This document shows positions 49,431-63,365 of a stretch of 64,000 nt of DNA, piece after piece (position 1 is the stretch's first letter; every line of letters starts with the position of its first letter). The notes beneath the pieces are model-generated. The model was given only the letters and a program-made list of their open reading frames with translations. It was not told the origin of the DNA and made no database searches. The translations under genes were made by a program, and so were the position numbers. Location of the stretch: positions 1,233,001 to 1,297,000 of the forward strand of contig JAWRVZ010000140.1 of NCBI GenBank assembly GCA_037043235.1, given 5' to 3'. This DNA comes from Rhodeus uyekii. Its lineage: Eukaryota; Chordata; Actinopteri; Cypriniformes; Acheilognathidae.

Positions 49431-50541
49431 TATTATTATTATTATTATTATTCTTCTGCCATTGAAGTCTATGACAGCCCATAGAACCGTAAGCGGGAAA
49501 ATGAAAAAAAGTTGGCACACTCATAAAGGACAGTCCAATCATTGACCATAGCAAAATTGAAGTCTCTAACTCAATCTCTAAAGCGCCACCAACTGTCCAA
49601 AGTTGCACTCACGTTTATGTAAATAACTTTTGAACCGTATGTCCTAGAAACAAAATTCTTTTGTCCACTGATTCCTTGGCTCAAGACGATTCAATTGCAC
49701 CCTATGACGTCATTTTCCGTCATGAAAATTTTCCCGCCATTTTGAATTTTATGAAAAACCTACTTTTTCGAACTCCTCCTAGGCCGTTCGTCCGATTTTC
49801 ACGAAAATTGAACCACATCATCTCCAGACAATGTGGACAAAACGATATATAAAGGAAGTTGGTTCGTCAAACCATTTACGAATAACTCACAAAAGAATCT
49901 GAGGTAATAGTCGCTAAAATGAAATTGAGGCTTTATCTCCGTAATGCATTTGCCTTTTCTGACCAAACTAGGTGTGTGTTATGTCAATTATGGTCTGAGG
50001 CTACCTGCAGAGTTTTGGCGCTCTGCCCCCTACTGGTCAGGAGATATGAAAAACTGTCATTTTTGATTATAACTCCTGAACGCTTTGTCCAAAAATCATG
50101 AAACTGGTCTCTTTAGATCCAGTGGGTCATGCCGAGTCCTGTGATACCAAATATTCCCATATCGGCCATTTTGAGCGTCTGCCATTTCGATTTTTCTTAT
50201 AAGATGCTATGTTTAACAAACACATGACTTTAGTGGTCTGTCAGCAATGGTTTACCCAATTGAAAGCAAACTTTGCATGTGTCAATGTCACCACACTCTC
50301 AATGTACCACATGAATTGACACTACAATTTGGTTACAGCGCTGCCTGTTGGTTGAATGTGATAAACCATTAAATCGAAATACTAAAGACCGTATTGTTGA
50401 TTTTTCAGCCATTTAGACTTAAGTCATATTGAAATCTCTTTAGATTCTTACTGCCGTTGGTCTGATGATGCCAGCCATGTCGGCATGACATTTAATGCCC
50501 TCCTTGCGCTTGGCCCCGTGATGGCTGCTAGCAGCTATATT
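49309..50541 (+). repeat. Family B short monomer 27, with two heads
   Basis: Heads at 49309 and 49375, a long TTA tract, then a short core with a single CTCF-like site that is mutated (GCCCCCTACTGG near 50025). The 3' subterminal repeat is at 50508-50517 and the hairpin at 50524-50535. Confidence 0.9.
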
Positions 50542-51645
50542 TATTATTATTATTCTTCTTCTGCCATTGAAGTCTATGACAGCCCATAGAACCGTAAGCG
50601 GGAAAATGAAAAAAAGTTGGCACACTCATAAAGGAGAGTCCAATCATTGACCATAGCAAAATTGAAGTCTCTAACTCAATCTCTATAGCGCCACCAACCG
50701 TCCAAAGTTGCACTCACGTTTACGTAAATAACTTTTGAACCGTATGTCCTAGAAACAAAATTCTTTTGTCCACTGATTCCTTGGCTCAAGACGATTCGAT
50801 TGCACCCTATGACGTCATTTTCCGTCATGAAAATTTTCCCGCCATTTTGAATTTTATGAAAAACCTACTTTGTCGAACTCCTCCTAGGCCGTTCGTCCGA
50901 TCTTCACGAAAATTGAACCACATCATCTCCCGACAATGTGGACAAAACGATATATAAAGAAAGTTGATTCGACAAACCGTTTACGAATAACTCGCGAAAG
51001 AATCCGAGGTAAAAGTCGCCAAATTGAAACTGAGGCTTTATCTCCGCAATGCATTAGTCTTTTCTGACCAAACTAGGTGTGTGTTATGTCAATCATGGTC
51101 TGAGGCTACCTGCAGAGTTTTGGCGCTCTGCCCCCTAGTGGTCAGGAGTTATGAAAAACTGACTTTTTTGCTTATAACTTCTGAACCCTTTGGCCAAAAA
51201 ACATGAAACTGGTCTCTTTAGATCCAGTGGGTCATGCCGAGTCCTGTGATACCAAATATTCCCATATCGGCCATTTTGAGCGTCTGCCATTTCGATTTTT
51301 CTTATAAGATGCTAAGTTTAACAAACACATGACTTTAGTGCTCTGTCAGCAATGGTTTACCCAATTGAAAGCAAACTTTGCATGTGTCAGTCACCACACT
51401 CTCAATGTACCACATGAATTGACACTACAATTTGGTTACAGCGCTGCCTGTTGGTTGAATGTGATAAACCATTAAATCGAAATACTAAAGACCGTATTGT
51501 TGATTTTTCAGCCATTTAGACTTAAGTCATATTGAAATGTCTTTAGATTCTTACTGCCGTTGGTCTGATGATGCAAGCCATGTCGGCATAACATGTAATG
51601 CCCTCCTTGCGCTTGGCCCCGTGATGGCTGCTAGCAGCTATATTT
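50542..51645 (+). repeat. Family B short monomer 28, no head
   Basis: Matches monomer 14 at offset 29213. The 3' subterminal repeat is at 51611-51620 and the hairpin at 51627-51638. Confidence 0.9.
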
Positions 51646-53478
51646 CATCTTCTTCTTCTTCTTCTTCTTCTTCTTCCGCCATGGAAGTCTATGTAAGGCC
51701 ATAGAACCGTTTGCGGGAAAATGATAAAATTTGGCACACTGATAGAGGACAAGCCAATCATTGACCATAGCAAATTTGAAGTCTCTAACTCAATGTCTCT
51801 AGCGCCACCAACTGTCCAAAGTTGCACTCACGTTTACGTAAATAACTCTTGAACCGTATGTCCTAGAAACAAAATTCTTTCGTCCACTAATTCCTTGGCT
51901 CAAGACGATTCGATTGCACCCTATGACGTCATTTTCCGTCATGAAAATTTTCCCGCCATTTTGAATTTTACGAAAAACCTACTTTTTCGAACTCTTCCTA
52001 GGCCGTTTGTCCGATTTTCACGAAAATTGAACCACATCATCTCCAGACTATGCGTACAAAAAGTTATTAAAAGAAAGTTTATTTGTCAAACCGTTTACGA
52101 ATAACTTGCGAATGAATTCGACAAAATGGCCGCAGAAATGAAAGCGAGGCTTTATCTCTGCAACGCATTAGCGTATTCTGACCAAACTTGGTGTGTGTTA
52201 TGGCAATGATGGTCTGAGGCTACCTGCGGAGATTTGGCGCTCTGCCCCCTAGTGGTCTGGAGATATGAAAAAGTGAAATATTTGCTTATAACTTCTGAAC
52301 GCTTCGATCAAAAATCATAAAACTGGTCTCGTTAGATTCAGGGCATCATGCCGAGTCGTGCAATACCAAATTTTCCCATATCGGCCATTTTGAGGGTCGG
52401 CCATTTTGAATTTTGTCATAAATTGCTATATTTAACAAACACATTGGTGTATCGTTACGAAACTCGATATGTGTCTTCGGCATCTGGGCCTGATACAACA
52501 CAAAAAGTTTCGAGGCAGCGCCACCTTGTGGTCAAAAGTTATAAACAAATTTGCAAAAATGCTAATAACTTTTGAACACGTTAACCTATGGTAAAATAAG
52601 TTGTCTTTATACGTTCCTTGGGTCAAACCGAGAACACAGATACCAAATTTGTCATAGTCGGCCAAACTTCCTGTCCGCCATGTTGTTTTTCTTTAAAAAC
52701 CTACTTTTTCGAACTCCTCCCACACCGTTTGTCCAATTTTCACCAAAATTGAATCATAACATCTTCAGACCATGCTGACAAAAAGTTATTAAAATAAAGT
52801 TGATTCGTCAAACAGGTTTCGATAAAATTGCGAACAAATTTGACCAAATGGCCACCAAATAAAGCGAGGCTATATCTCCGCAACGCATTAGCGTATTCTG
52901 ACCAAACTTTCTGTGTGTCATGTCAATCATGATCTGAGGCTACCTGCAGAGTTTTGGCGCTCTGCCCCCTAGTGGTCAGGAGATATAAAATACTGACATT
53001 TTTGATTATAACTCCTGAATGCTTTGTCCAAAAATCATGAAACTGCTGTCTTTAGATTCAGGGCATCATGCCGAGTCGTGCGATACCAAATTTTCCCATA
53101 TCGGCCATTTTCAGCGTCAGCTATTTAGAATTTTGTCATGAAATGCTATGCTTAACAAACACATGACTTTAAAGCTGGATGTCAGCAATGCTTTACCCTA
53201 TTGACACCAAACTTTGCATGTGTCATTGTCACCTCACTCTGGATATACCACATGATTTGACACATCAGTTTGGTTACAGCGCTGAGTTATCGAACGTGAT
53301 AAACCATTACATTGAATTGCTAAAGACCGTATTGATGATTTTTCAGCCATTTAGACTGAAGTCATATTGGTATGTCTTTAGATGCTTACTGCTGTTGGTC
53401 TGATGCTGCCAGCCATGTCGGCATAACATTTAATGCCCTCCTAATGCTTGGCCCCGTCATGGCTGCTTGCAGCTATAT
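51646..53478 (+). repeat. Family B long monomer 29 (TTC subtype), no head
   Basis: Matches monomer 11 at a constant offset of 35864 bp, but lacks the head. The 3' subterminal repeat is at 53446-53455 and the hairpin at 53462-53473. Confidence 0.9.
51648..51677 (+). repeat. (TTC)n microsatellite
   Basis: TTC run at the headless start of monomer 29. Confidence 0.9.
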
Positions 53479-53646
53479 TAGGGGCCAAGCACCGAAGGTG
53501 CGGAGGCACCTATTGTTTTTGTTCCGGTTCTTATTAGGGGCCAAGCACCGAAGGTGCGGAGGCACCTATTGTTTTTGTTCCGGTTCTTATTAGGGGCCAA
53601 GCACCGAAGGTGCGGAGGCACCTATTGTTTTTGTTCCGGTTCTTAT
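53479..53646 (+). repeat. Three tandem 5' heads, B type, exact 56-bp period
   Basis: Heads at 53479, 53535 and 53591 look identical by eye, suggesting a recent local amplification. Confidence 0.9.
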
Positions 53647-55473
53647 TATTATTATTATTATTATTATTCTTCTTCTGCCATTGAAGTCTATGACAGCCCA
53701 TAGAACCGTAAGCGGGAAAATGAAAAAAAGTTGGCACACTCATAAAGGAGAGTCTAATCATTGACCATAGCAAAATTGAAGTCTCTAACTCAATCTCTCT
53801 ACCGCCACCAACTGTCCAAAGTTGCACTCACGTTTACGTAAATAACTTTTGAACCGTATGTCCTAGAAACAAAATTCTTTTGTCCACTGATTCCTTGGCT
53901 CAAGACGATTCGATTGCACCCTATGACGTCATTTTCCGTCATGAAAATTTTCCCGCCATTTTGAATTTTATGAAAAACCTACTTTGTCGAACTCCTCCTA
54001 GGCCGTTCGTCCGATGTTCACGAAAATTGAACCACATCATCTCCTGACAATGTTGACAAAACGATATATAAACAAAGTTGATTCGTCAAACCGTTTACGA
54101 ATAACTCGTGAAAGAATCTGAGGTAAAAGTCGCCAAAATGAAATTGAGGCTTTATCTCCCCAATGCATTAGCCTTTTCTGACCAAACTAGGTGTGTGTTA
54201 TGTCAATCATGGTTTGAGGCTACCTGCAGAGTTTTGGCGCTCTGCCCCCTAGTGGTCAGGAGATATGAAAAAGTGACATTTTTCCTTACAACTCCTGAAC
54301 CCTTTGGCCAAAAATCATAAAACTGGTCTCGTTAGATTCAGTGCATCATGCCGAGTCGTGCGATACCAAATTTTCCCATATCGGCCATTTAGAGCGTCGG
54401 CCATTTTGAATATTGTCATAAATTGCTATATTTAACAAATGGATTGGCGTATCGTTACGAAACTCAATATGTGTCTTCGGCACCTAATCTTGATACGGCA
54501 CAAAAAGTTTGGGGGCAGCGCCACCTTGTGGTCAAAAGTTATAACCAAATTTACAAATATGCTAATAACTTTTGATGACGTTAACCTATTGTAAAACAAA
54601 TGGTCTTAATGTGTTCATTGGGTCAAGCCGAGACCATAGATACCAAATATGTTATATTCGGCCAAACCTCCGATTTGCCATGTTATTTTTCTTTAAAAAC
54701 CTACTTTTTCGAACTCCTCCCAGACCGTTTGTCCAATTTTCACCAAAATTGAACCACATCATCTCCAGACCATCATGACAAAAAGTTATCCAAAGAAAGT
54801 TGATATGTCAAACCGTTTACGAATAACTCGCGAAAGAATCCGACGTAATGGTCGCAAAATTGAAATTGAGGCTTTATCTCCGCAATGCATTAGCCTTTTC
54901 TGACCAAACTAGGTGTGTGTTATGTCAATCATGGTCTGAGGCTACCTGCAGAGTTTTGGCGCTCTGCCCCCTAGTGGTCAGGAGATATTAAAAAACTGAC
55001 ATTTTTGATTATAACTCCTGAACGCTTTGTCTAAAAATCATGAAACTGCTGTCTTTAGATCCAGTTGGTCATGCCGAGTCCTGTGATACCACATTTTCCC
55101 ATATCGGCCATTTTGAGCATCTGCCATTTCGATTTTTCTTATAAGATGCTATGTTTAACAAACACATGACTTTAGTGCTGTCAGCAATGGTTTACCCAAT
55201 TGAAAGCAAACTTTGCATGTGTCAATGTCACCACACTCTCAATGTACCACACACTACAATTTGGTTACAGCGCTGCCTGTTGGTTGAATGCGATAAACCA
55301 TTAAATCGAATTGCTAAAGACCGTATTGTTGGTTTTTCAGCCATTTAGACTTAAGTCATATTGAAATGTCTTTAGATTCTTACTGCCGTTGGTCTGATGA
55401 TGCCAGTCATGTCGGCATGACATTTAATGCCCTCCTTGCGCTTGGCCCCGTGATGGCTGCTAGCAGCTATATT
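53479..55473 (+). repeat. Family B long monomer 30, with three heads
   Basis: Three heads at exact 56-bp spacing (53479, 53535, 53591). The 5' third resembles monomer 17; from about 54250 it is of the monomer 16/31 type. Its 3' part matches monomer 33 at offset 6755. The 3' subterminal repeat is at 55440-55449 and the hairpin at 55456-55467. Confidence 0.9.
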
Positions 55474-57292
55474 TATTATTCTTTTTCTTGTGCCATGGGA
55501 GTCTATGGCAGCCCATAGAACCGTAAACGGGAAAATGAAAAAAAGTTGGCACACTCATAAAGGACAGTCCAATCATTGACCATAGCAAAATTGAAGTCTC
55601 TAACTCAATCTCTATAGCGCCACCAACTGTCCAAAGTTGCACTCACGTTTACGTAAATAACTTTTGAACCGTATGTCCTAGAAACAAAATTCTTTTGTCA
55701 ACTGATTCCTTGGCTCAAGACGATTCGATTGCACCCTATGACGTCATTTTCCGTCATGAATATTTTCCCGCCATTTTGAATTTTATGAAAAACCTACTTT
55801 TTCGAACTCCTCCTAGGCCGTTTGTCCGATTTTCACGAAAATTGAACCACATCATCTCCAGACCATGGTGACAAAAAGTTATCCAAAGAAAGTTGAAATG
55901 TCAAACCGTTTATGAATAACTCACGAAAGAATCCGACGTAATGATCGCAAAAATGAACTTGAGGCTCTATCTCCACAACGCATTAGCGTTTTCTGACCAA
56001 ACTCGGTGTGTGTTATGTCAATCATGGTCTGAGGCTACCTGCAGAGTTTTGGCGCTGTGCCCCCTAGTGGTCAGGAGATATGAAAAAGTGACATTTTTCC
56101 TTACAACTCCTGAACGCTTTGTCCAAAAATCATAAAACTGGTCTCGTTAGATTCAGTGCATCATGCCGAGTCGTGCGATACCAAATTTTCCCATATCGGC
56201 CATTTAGAGCGTCGGCCATTTTGAATATTGTCATAAATTGCTATATTTAACAAATGGATTGGCGTATCGTTACGAAACTCAATATGTGTCTTCGGCACCT
56301 AACCTTGATACGGCACAAAAAGTTTGGGGGCAGCGCCACCTTGTGGTCAAAAGTTATAACCAAATTTACAAATATGCTAATAACTTTTGATGACGTTAAC
56401 CTATTGTAAAACAAATGGTCTTAATGTGTTCATTGGGTCAAGCCGAGACCATAGATACCAAATATGTCATATTCGGCCAAACCTCCGATTTGCCATGTTA
56501 TTTTTCTTTAAAAACCTACTTTTTCGAACTCCTCCCAGACCGTTTGTCCAATTTTCACCAAAATTGAACCACATCATCTCCAGACCATCATGACAAAAAG
56601 TTATCCAAAGAAAGTTGATATGTCAAACCGTTTACGAATAACTCGCGAAAGAATCCGACGTAATGGTCGCAAAATTGAAATTGAGGCTTTATCTCCGCAA
56701 CGCATTAGCGTTTTCTGACCAAACTAGGTGTGTGTTATGTCAATCATGGTCTGAGGCTACCTGCAGAGTTTTGGCGCTCTGCCCCCTAGTGGTCAGGAGA
56801 TATTAAAAAACTGACATTTTTGATTATAACTCCTGAACGCTTTGTCTAAAAATCATGAAACTGGTCTCTTTAGATCCAGTGGGTCATGCCGAGTCCTGTG
56901 ATACCAAATTTTCCCATATCGGCCATTTTGAGCGTCTGCCATTTCGATTTTTCTTATAAGATGCTATGTTTAACAAACACATGACTTTAGTGCTCTGTCA
57001 GCAATGGTTTACCCAATTGAAAGCAAACTTTGCATGTGTCAATGTCACCACACTCTCAATGTACCACATGAATTGACACTACAATTTGGTTACAGTGCTG
57101 CCTGTTGGTTGAATGTGATAAACCATTAAATCGAATTACTAAAGACCGTATTGTTGATTTTTCAGCCATTTAGACTTAAGTCATATTGAAATGTCTTTAG
57201 ATTCTTACTGCCGTTGGTCTGATGATGCCAGCCATGTCGGCATGACATTTAATGCCGCGCTTGGCCCCGTGATGGCTGCTAGCAGCTATATT
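55474..57292 (+). repeat. Family B long monomer 31, no head
   Basis: Long form whose 5' part matches monomer 33 at offset 4940. Six bases are missing just before the 3' subterminal repeat (AATGCCGCGCTTGG). The repeat is at 57259-57268 and the hairpin at 57275-57286. Confidence 0.9.
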
Positions 57293-57413
57293 TAGGGGCC
57301 AAGCACCGAAGGTGCGGAGGCACCTATTGTTTTTGTTCCGGTTCTTATTATTATTATTAGGGGTTCAAACGCGAAGCGTTGAAAACCTATTGTAATTGTT
57401 AAGATTTTTATTA
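57293..57413 (+). repeat. Mixed head pair: B type then C type
   Basis: B head at 57293 and C head at 57358, 65 bp apart. This is the second independent B-then-C head pair in the window. Confidence 0.9.
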
Positions 57414-59346
57414 TTATTATTATTATTCTGCCGTACTTCTTATCGTGCAGACCAAACCGTAATGTCTAGAGACTTGAAAGTTGGCCAGAAGGTAGGTCTC
57501 AATTTGGGGAGAACGTATCAAAATATGACCCCGATTGGCCAATAGGTGGCGCTACAGCGATCAAAATACCTAAATTGCTAATAACTCATAGACAGTTTGT
57601 CGTACACTCAAGTGTCTTATATCCCTGGAATCATTGGCTCAAGACTTAAAAAATGTATATCTCCGATTTCATTTCCGCCCATAAAAATTTTCCGCCATTT
57701 TGAATTTTCTGAAAAAAATTTTTTTCGAACTCCTCATAGGCCGTTTGTCCAAATAACGTGAAACTTCACACATATCATCTAGAGACTCTCATGACCAAAA
57801 GTTATTCAAATAATTTCGATCGGTGATTCAGGCTTGCAACAACACGCTAAAACGTTCGCATAGTGCGGAGACACTTTTGCTAAAATCGTAATAACTCTGG
57901 AACGCAAAGAGATAATCTCAACAAACTTCACATAGTCATGTATAAGGTCATTTTGTGGTCACACCAAAAAAACTGGGCCAGTTGACCACTTGGTGGCGCT
58001 ATATTGTGAAAAAAACACTAAATCACCTGTACAGGGTCACATGTTTGTCTGATTGTTCTGAAACTTGTCATGCACGGTCTTTGTCCAAGGGTCCATGATG
58101 GTCTATGAGGATCTTGGTGTATCTCAAAAAACATGACCGTCATCGGCCAATGAACTTTGAGCATCAATTAGACTAGCTTAACGAAGGTCGATCGGAACGA
58201 AACTCGATGGGCGTGTTTGACTCATGGCCCTAGTGGTCTGTCAGAATTTTGAAGAAAATCGGACACTAGTTGGCGCTAACGAGTTTTTTGCGTCTCTACT
58301 CACGTGGTGTTTCACGCATCCACAAAATATTGATATCATCTGATAGATCTCCTCATACTGAACAACTTTGCCTCAAGAACCACTGCTGTCCATCAAATTG
58401 TTTGTGAAATATTGGAGATTTTAGAAAATTAAAATTTTTCGAACTAGTCATAGGCCGTCAATACGATTGGCTTGAAAATTCACACTCATCATCTAGGGAC
58501 ACTCAAGGCAAAAAGTTATTCAAAGAATTTCGATCAGTTAAACCGTTCAGCAGATACAATTTTTCATATATTTCTGATTTGGTCTATTGTGATTAAAATG
58601 TCTATATATCTTGTCCACAAACAAGAAACTTCACAAAACTGTGTAAATGTTAAGAACAAGTCATTTTGAAGAAATGTGTTGGGTTTCATGTATTTCTGAT
58701 GCTCATAGGGCTCACAATAAATTATAAACACTCTATATTTTAAAATCTTAGAAAAGCTGTAATACTAGTTTTGTCCACAAGAGAAACGTCACAAAACTGT
58801 GAACATGTTAAGAACAAGTCATTTTGAAGAAATGTGTCGGGTTTCATGTATTTCTGATGCTCATAGGGCTCACAATAAATTATAAACGATCTTTATTTTA
58901 AAATCTTAGAAAAGCTGTAATACTACTTTTGTCCAACAGAGGCACCATCAGGCTAGGAACTTTTTTTATGTGGAGAACAAGTCAAATTGACATAGACTGA
59001 CATAACAGTTCAGAGGACATGACTTATGGTGTTAAACACATGCACGTAATATTAATATCATTTGATAGATTTTTCCATACTGAAAAAATGGTTAACATGT
59101 GTATATATATCGTTTACACAAACTAGAAACTTCATAAAGCTCTGTTTATGTGGAGAACAAGTCAGATTGACATACACCGACATAACAGTTCAGATGTTCG
59201 ATGTCTATACATTGTTTGCACAAAGTAGAAACTTCACAGAACTGTGCACATTAGGATAACTAGTCAGATTGACCACAAACAGTCATGACAGCTCAGATGG
59301 TCCTGCTACGTTTGAACCCCGGTCATTGCTGCTTGCAGCTATATTT
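57293..59346 (+). repeat. Family C monomer 5 (divergent), with a B head then a C head
   Basis: B head at 57293, C head at 57358, then a C core that is visibly more diverged from C1-C4 in its first 250 bp. The module region in the last third is shortened near 59200. The 3' subterminal repeat GTTTGAACCCC is at 59310-59320 and the hairpin at 59328-59339. Confidence 0.9.
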
Positions 59347-60413
59347 ATTATTATTATTCTTCTGCCATTGAAGTCTATGACAGCCCATAGAACCGTAAGC
59401 GGGAAAATGAAAAAAAGTTGGCACACTGATAAAGGAGAGTCCAATCATTGACCATAGCAAAATTGAAGTCTCTAACTCAATCTCTCTAGCGCCACCAACT
59501 GTCCAAAGTTGCACTCACGTTTACGTAAATAACTTTTGAACCGTATGTCCTAGAAACAAAATTCTTTTGTCCACTGATTCCTTGGCTCAAGACGATTCGA
59601 TTGCACCCTATGACGTCATTTTCCGTCATGAAGATTTTCCCGCCATTTTGAATTTTATGAAAAACCTACTTTGTCGAACTCCTCCTAGGCCGTTCGTCCG
59701 ATGTTCACGAAAATTGAACCACATCATCTCGCGACAATGTGGACAAAACGATATATAAAGAAAGTTGATTCGTCAAACCGTTTACGAATAACTCGCGAAA
59801 GAATCTGAGGTAAAAGTCGCCAAAATGAAATTGAGGCTTTATCTCCCCAATGCATTAGCCTTTTCTGACCAAACTAGGTGTGTGTTATGTCAATCATGGT
59901 TTGAGGCTACCTGCAGAGTTTTGGCGCTGTGCCCCCTAGTGGTCAGGAGTTATCAAAAACTGACTTTTTTGCTTATAACTTCTGAACCCTTTGGCCAAAA
60001 ATCATGAAACTGGTCTCTTTAGATCCAGTGGGTCATGCCGAGTCCTGTGATAGCAAATATTCCCATATCGGGCATTTTGAGCGTCTGCCATTTCGATTTT
60101 TCTTATAAGATGCTATGTTTAACAAACACATGACTTTAGTGCTCTGTCAGCCATGGTTTACCCAATTTACCCAATGTACCACATGAATTGACACTACAAT
60201 TTGGTTACAGCGCTGCCTGTTGGTCGAACGTGATAAACCATTAAATCGAACTACTAAAGACCGTATTGTTGATTTTTCAGCCATTTAGACTTAAGTCATA
60301 TTGAAATGTCTTTAGATTCTTACTGCCGTTGGTCTGATGATGCCAGCCATGTCGGCATGACATTTAATGCCCTCCTTGCGCTTGGCCCCGTGATGGCTGC
60401 TAGCAGCTATATT
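59347..60413 (+). repeat. Family B short monomer 32, no head
   Basis: Matches monomer 15 at a constant offset of 36914 bp, including the private 50-bp deletion near 60165. The 3' subterminal repeat is at 60380-60389 and the hairpin at 60396-60407. Confidence 0.9.
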
Positions 60414-62231
60414 TATTATTCTTTTTCTTGTGCCATGGGAGTCTATGGCAGCCCATAGAACCGTAAACGGGAAAATGAAAAAAAGTTGGCACACTCATAA
60501 AGGACAGTCCAATCATTGACCATAGCAAAATTGAAGTCTCTAACTCAATCTCTATAGCGCCACCAACTGTCCAAAGTTGCACTCACGTTTACGTAAATAA
60601 CTTTTGAACCGTATGTCCTAGAAACAAAATTCTTTTGTCAACTGATTCCTTGGCTCAAGACGATTCGATTGTACCCTATGACGTCATTTTCCGTCATGAA
60701 TATTTTCCCGCCATTTTGAATTTTATGAAAAACCTACTTTTTCGAACTCCTCCTAGGCCGTTTGTCCGATTTTCACGAAAATTGAACCACATCATCTCCA
60801 GACCATGCTGACAAAAAGTTATCCAAAGAAAGTTGAAATGTCAAACCGTTTACGAATAACTCACGAAAGAATCCGACGTAATGATCGCAAAAATGAACTT
60901 GAGGCTCTATCTCCACAACGCATTAGCGTTTTCTGACCAAACTCGGTGTGTGTTATGTCAATCATGGTCTGAGGCTACCTGCAGAGTTTTGGCGCTGTGC
61001 CCCCTAGTGGTCAGGAGATATGAAAAAGTGACATTTTTCCTTACAACTCCTGAACGCTTTGTCCAAAAATCATAAAACTGGTCTCGTTAGATTCAGTGCA
61101 TCATGCCGAGTCGTGCGATACCAAATTTTCCCATATCGGCCATTTAGAGCGTCGGCCATTTTGAATATTGTCATAAATTGCTATATTTAACAAATGGATT
61201 GGCGTATCGTTACGAAACTCAATATGTGTCTTCGGCACCTAATCTTGATACGGCACAAAAAGTTTGGGGGCAGCGCCACCTTGTGGTCAAAAGTTATAAC
61301 CAAATTTACAAATATGCTAATAACTTTTGATGACGTTAACCTATTGTAAAACAAATGGTCTTAATGTGTTCATTGGGTCAAGCCGAGACCATAGATACCA
61401 AATATGTTATATTCGGCCAAACCTCCGATTTGCCATGTTATTTTTCTTTAAAAACCTACTTTTTCGAACTCCTCCCAGACCGTTTGTCCAATTTTCACCA
61501 AAATTGAACCACATCATCTCCATACCATCATGACAAAAAGTTATCCAAAGAAAGTTGATATGTCAAACCGTTTACGAATAACTCGCGAAAGAATCCGACG
61601 TAATGGTCGCAAAATTGAAATTGAGGCTTTATCTCCGCAATGCATTAGCCTTTTCTGACCAAACTAGGTGTGTGTTATGTCAATCATGGTCTGAGGCTAC
61701 CTGCAGAGTTTTGGCGCTCTGCCCCCTAGTGGTCAGGAGATATTAAAAAACTGACATTTTTGATTATAACTCCTGAACGCTTTGTCTAAAAATCATGAAA
61801 CTGCTGTCTTTAGATCCAGTTGGTCATGCCGAGTCCTGTGATACCACATTTTCCCATATCGGCCATTTTGAGCATCTGCCATTTCGATTTTTCTTATAAG
61901 ATGCTATGTTTAACAAACACATGACTTTAGTGATGTCAGCAATGGTTTACCCAATTGAAAGCAAACTTTGCATGTGTCAATGTCACCACACTCTCAATGT
62001 ACCACACACTACAATTTGGTTACAGCGCTGCCTGTTGGTTGAATGCGATAAACCATTAAATCGAATTGCTAAAGACCGTATTGTTGGTTTTTCAGCCATT
62101 TAGACTTAAGTCATATTGAAATGTCTTTAGATTCTTACTGCCGTTGGTCTGATGATGCCAGTCATGTCGGCATGACATTTAATGCCCTCCTTGCGCTTGG
62201 CCCCGTGATGGCTGCTAGCAGCTATATTTAT
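60414..62231 (+). repeat. Family B long monomer 33, a mosaic of monomers 31 and 30
   Basis: The 5' part follows monomer 31 (offset 4940). By 61243 it carries monomer-30 variants (CACCTAATCTTG, ATATGTTATATTC) and stays with monomer 30 to the end (offset 6755). The 3' subterminal repeat is at 62195-62204 and the hairpin at 62211-62222. Confidence 0.9.
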
Positions 62232-62287
62232 TAGGGGCCAAGCACCGAAGGTGCGGAGGCACCTATTGTTTTTGTTCCGGTTCTTAT
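62232..62287 (+). repeat. 5' head, B type, single
   Basis: Standard head preceding monomer 34. Confidence 0.9.
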
Positions 62288-63365
62288 TATTATTATTATT
62301 ATTATTCTTCTTCTGCCATTGAAGTCTATGACAGCCCATAGAACCGTAAGCGGGAAAATGAAAAAAAGTTGGCACACTGATAAAGGAGAGTCCAATCATT
62401 GACCATAGCAAAATTGAAGTCTCTAACTCAATCTCTCTAGCGCCACCAACTGTCCAAAGTTGCACTCACGTTTACGTAAATAACTTTTGAACCGTATGTC
62501 CTAGAAACAAAATTCTTTTGTCCACTGATTCCTTGGCTCAAGACGATTCGATTGCACCCTATGACGTCATTTTCCGTCATGAAGATTTTCCCGCCATTTT
62601 GAATTTTATGAAAAACCTACTTTGTCGAACTCCTCCTAGGCCGTTCGTCCGATGTTCACGAAAATTGAACCACATCATCTCCCGACAATGTGGACAAAAC
62701 GATATATAAAGAAAGTTGATTCGTCAAACCGTTTACGAATAACTCGCGAAAGAATCTGAGGTAAAAGTCGCCAAAATGAAATTGAGGCTTTATCTCCCCA
62801 ATGCATTAGCCTTTTCTGACCAAACTAGGTGTGTGTTATGTCAATCATGGTTTGAGGCTACCTGCAGAGTTTTGGCGCTGTGCCCCCTAGTGGTCAGGAG
62901 TTATCAAAAACTGACTTTTTTGCTTATAACTTCTGAACCCTTTGGCCAAAAATCATGAAACTGGTCTCTTTAGATCCAGTGGGTCATGCCGAGTCCTGTG
63001 ATAGCAAATATTCCCATATCGGGCATTTTGAGCGTCTGCCATTTCGATTTTTCTTATAAGATGCTATGTTTAACAAACACATGACTTTAGTGCTCTGTCA
63101 GCCATGGTTTACCCAATTTACCCAATGTACCACATGAATTGACACTACAATTTGGTTACAGCGCTGCCTGTTGGTCGAACGTGATAAACCATTAAATCGA
63201 ACTACTAAAGACCGTATTGTTGATTTTTCAGCCATTTAGACTTAAGTCATATTGAAATGTCTTTAGATTCTTACTGCCGTTGGTCTGATGATGCCAGCCA
63301 TGTCGGCATGACATTTAATGCCCTCCTTGCGCTTGGCCCCGTGATGGCTGCTAGCAGCTATATTT
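62232..63365 (+). repeat. Family B short monomer 34, with head
   Basis: A head plus the monomer-15 type core (offset 39865), including the same private deletion near 63115. The 3' subterminal repeat is at 63331-63340 and the hairpin at 63347-63358. Confidence 0.9.
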
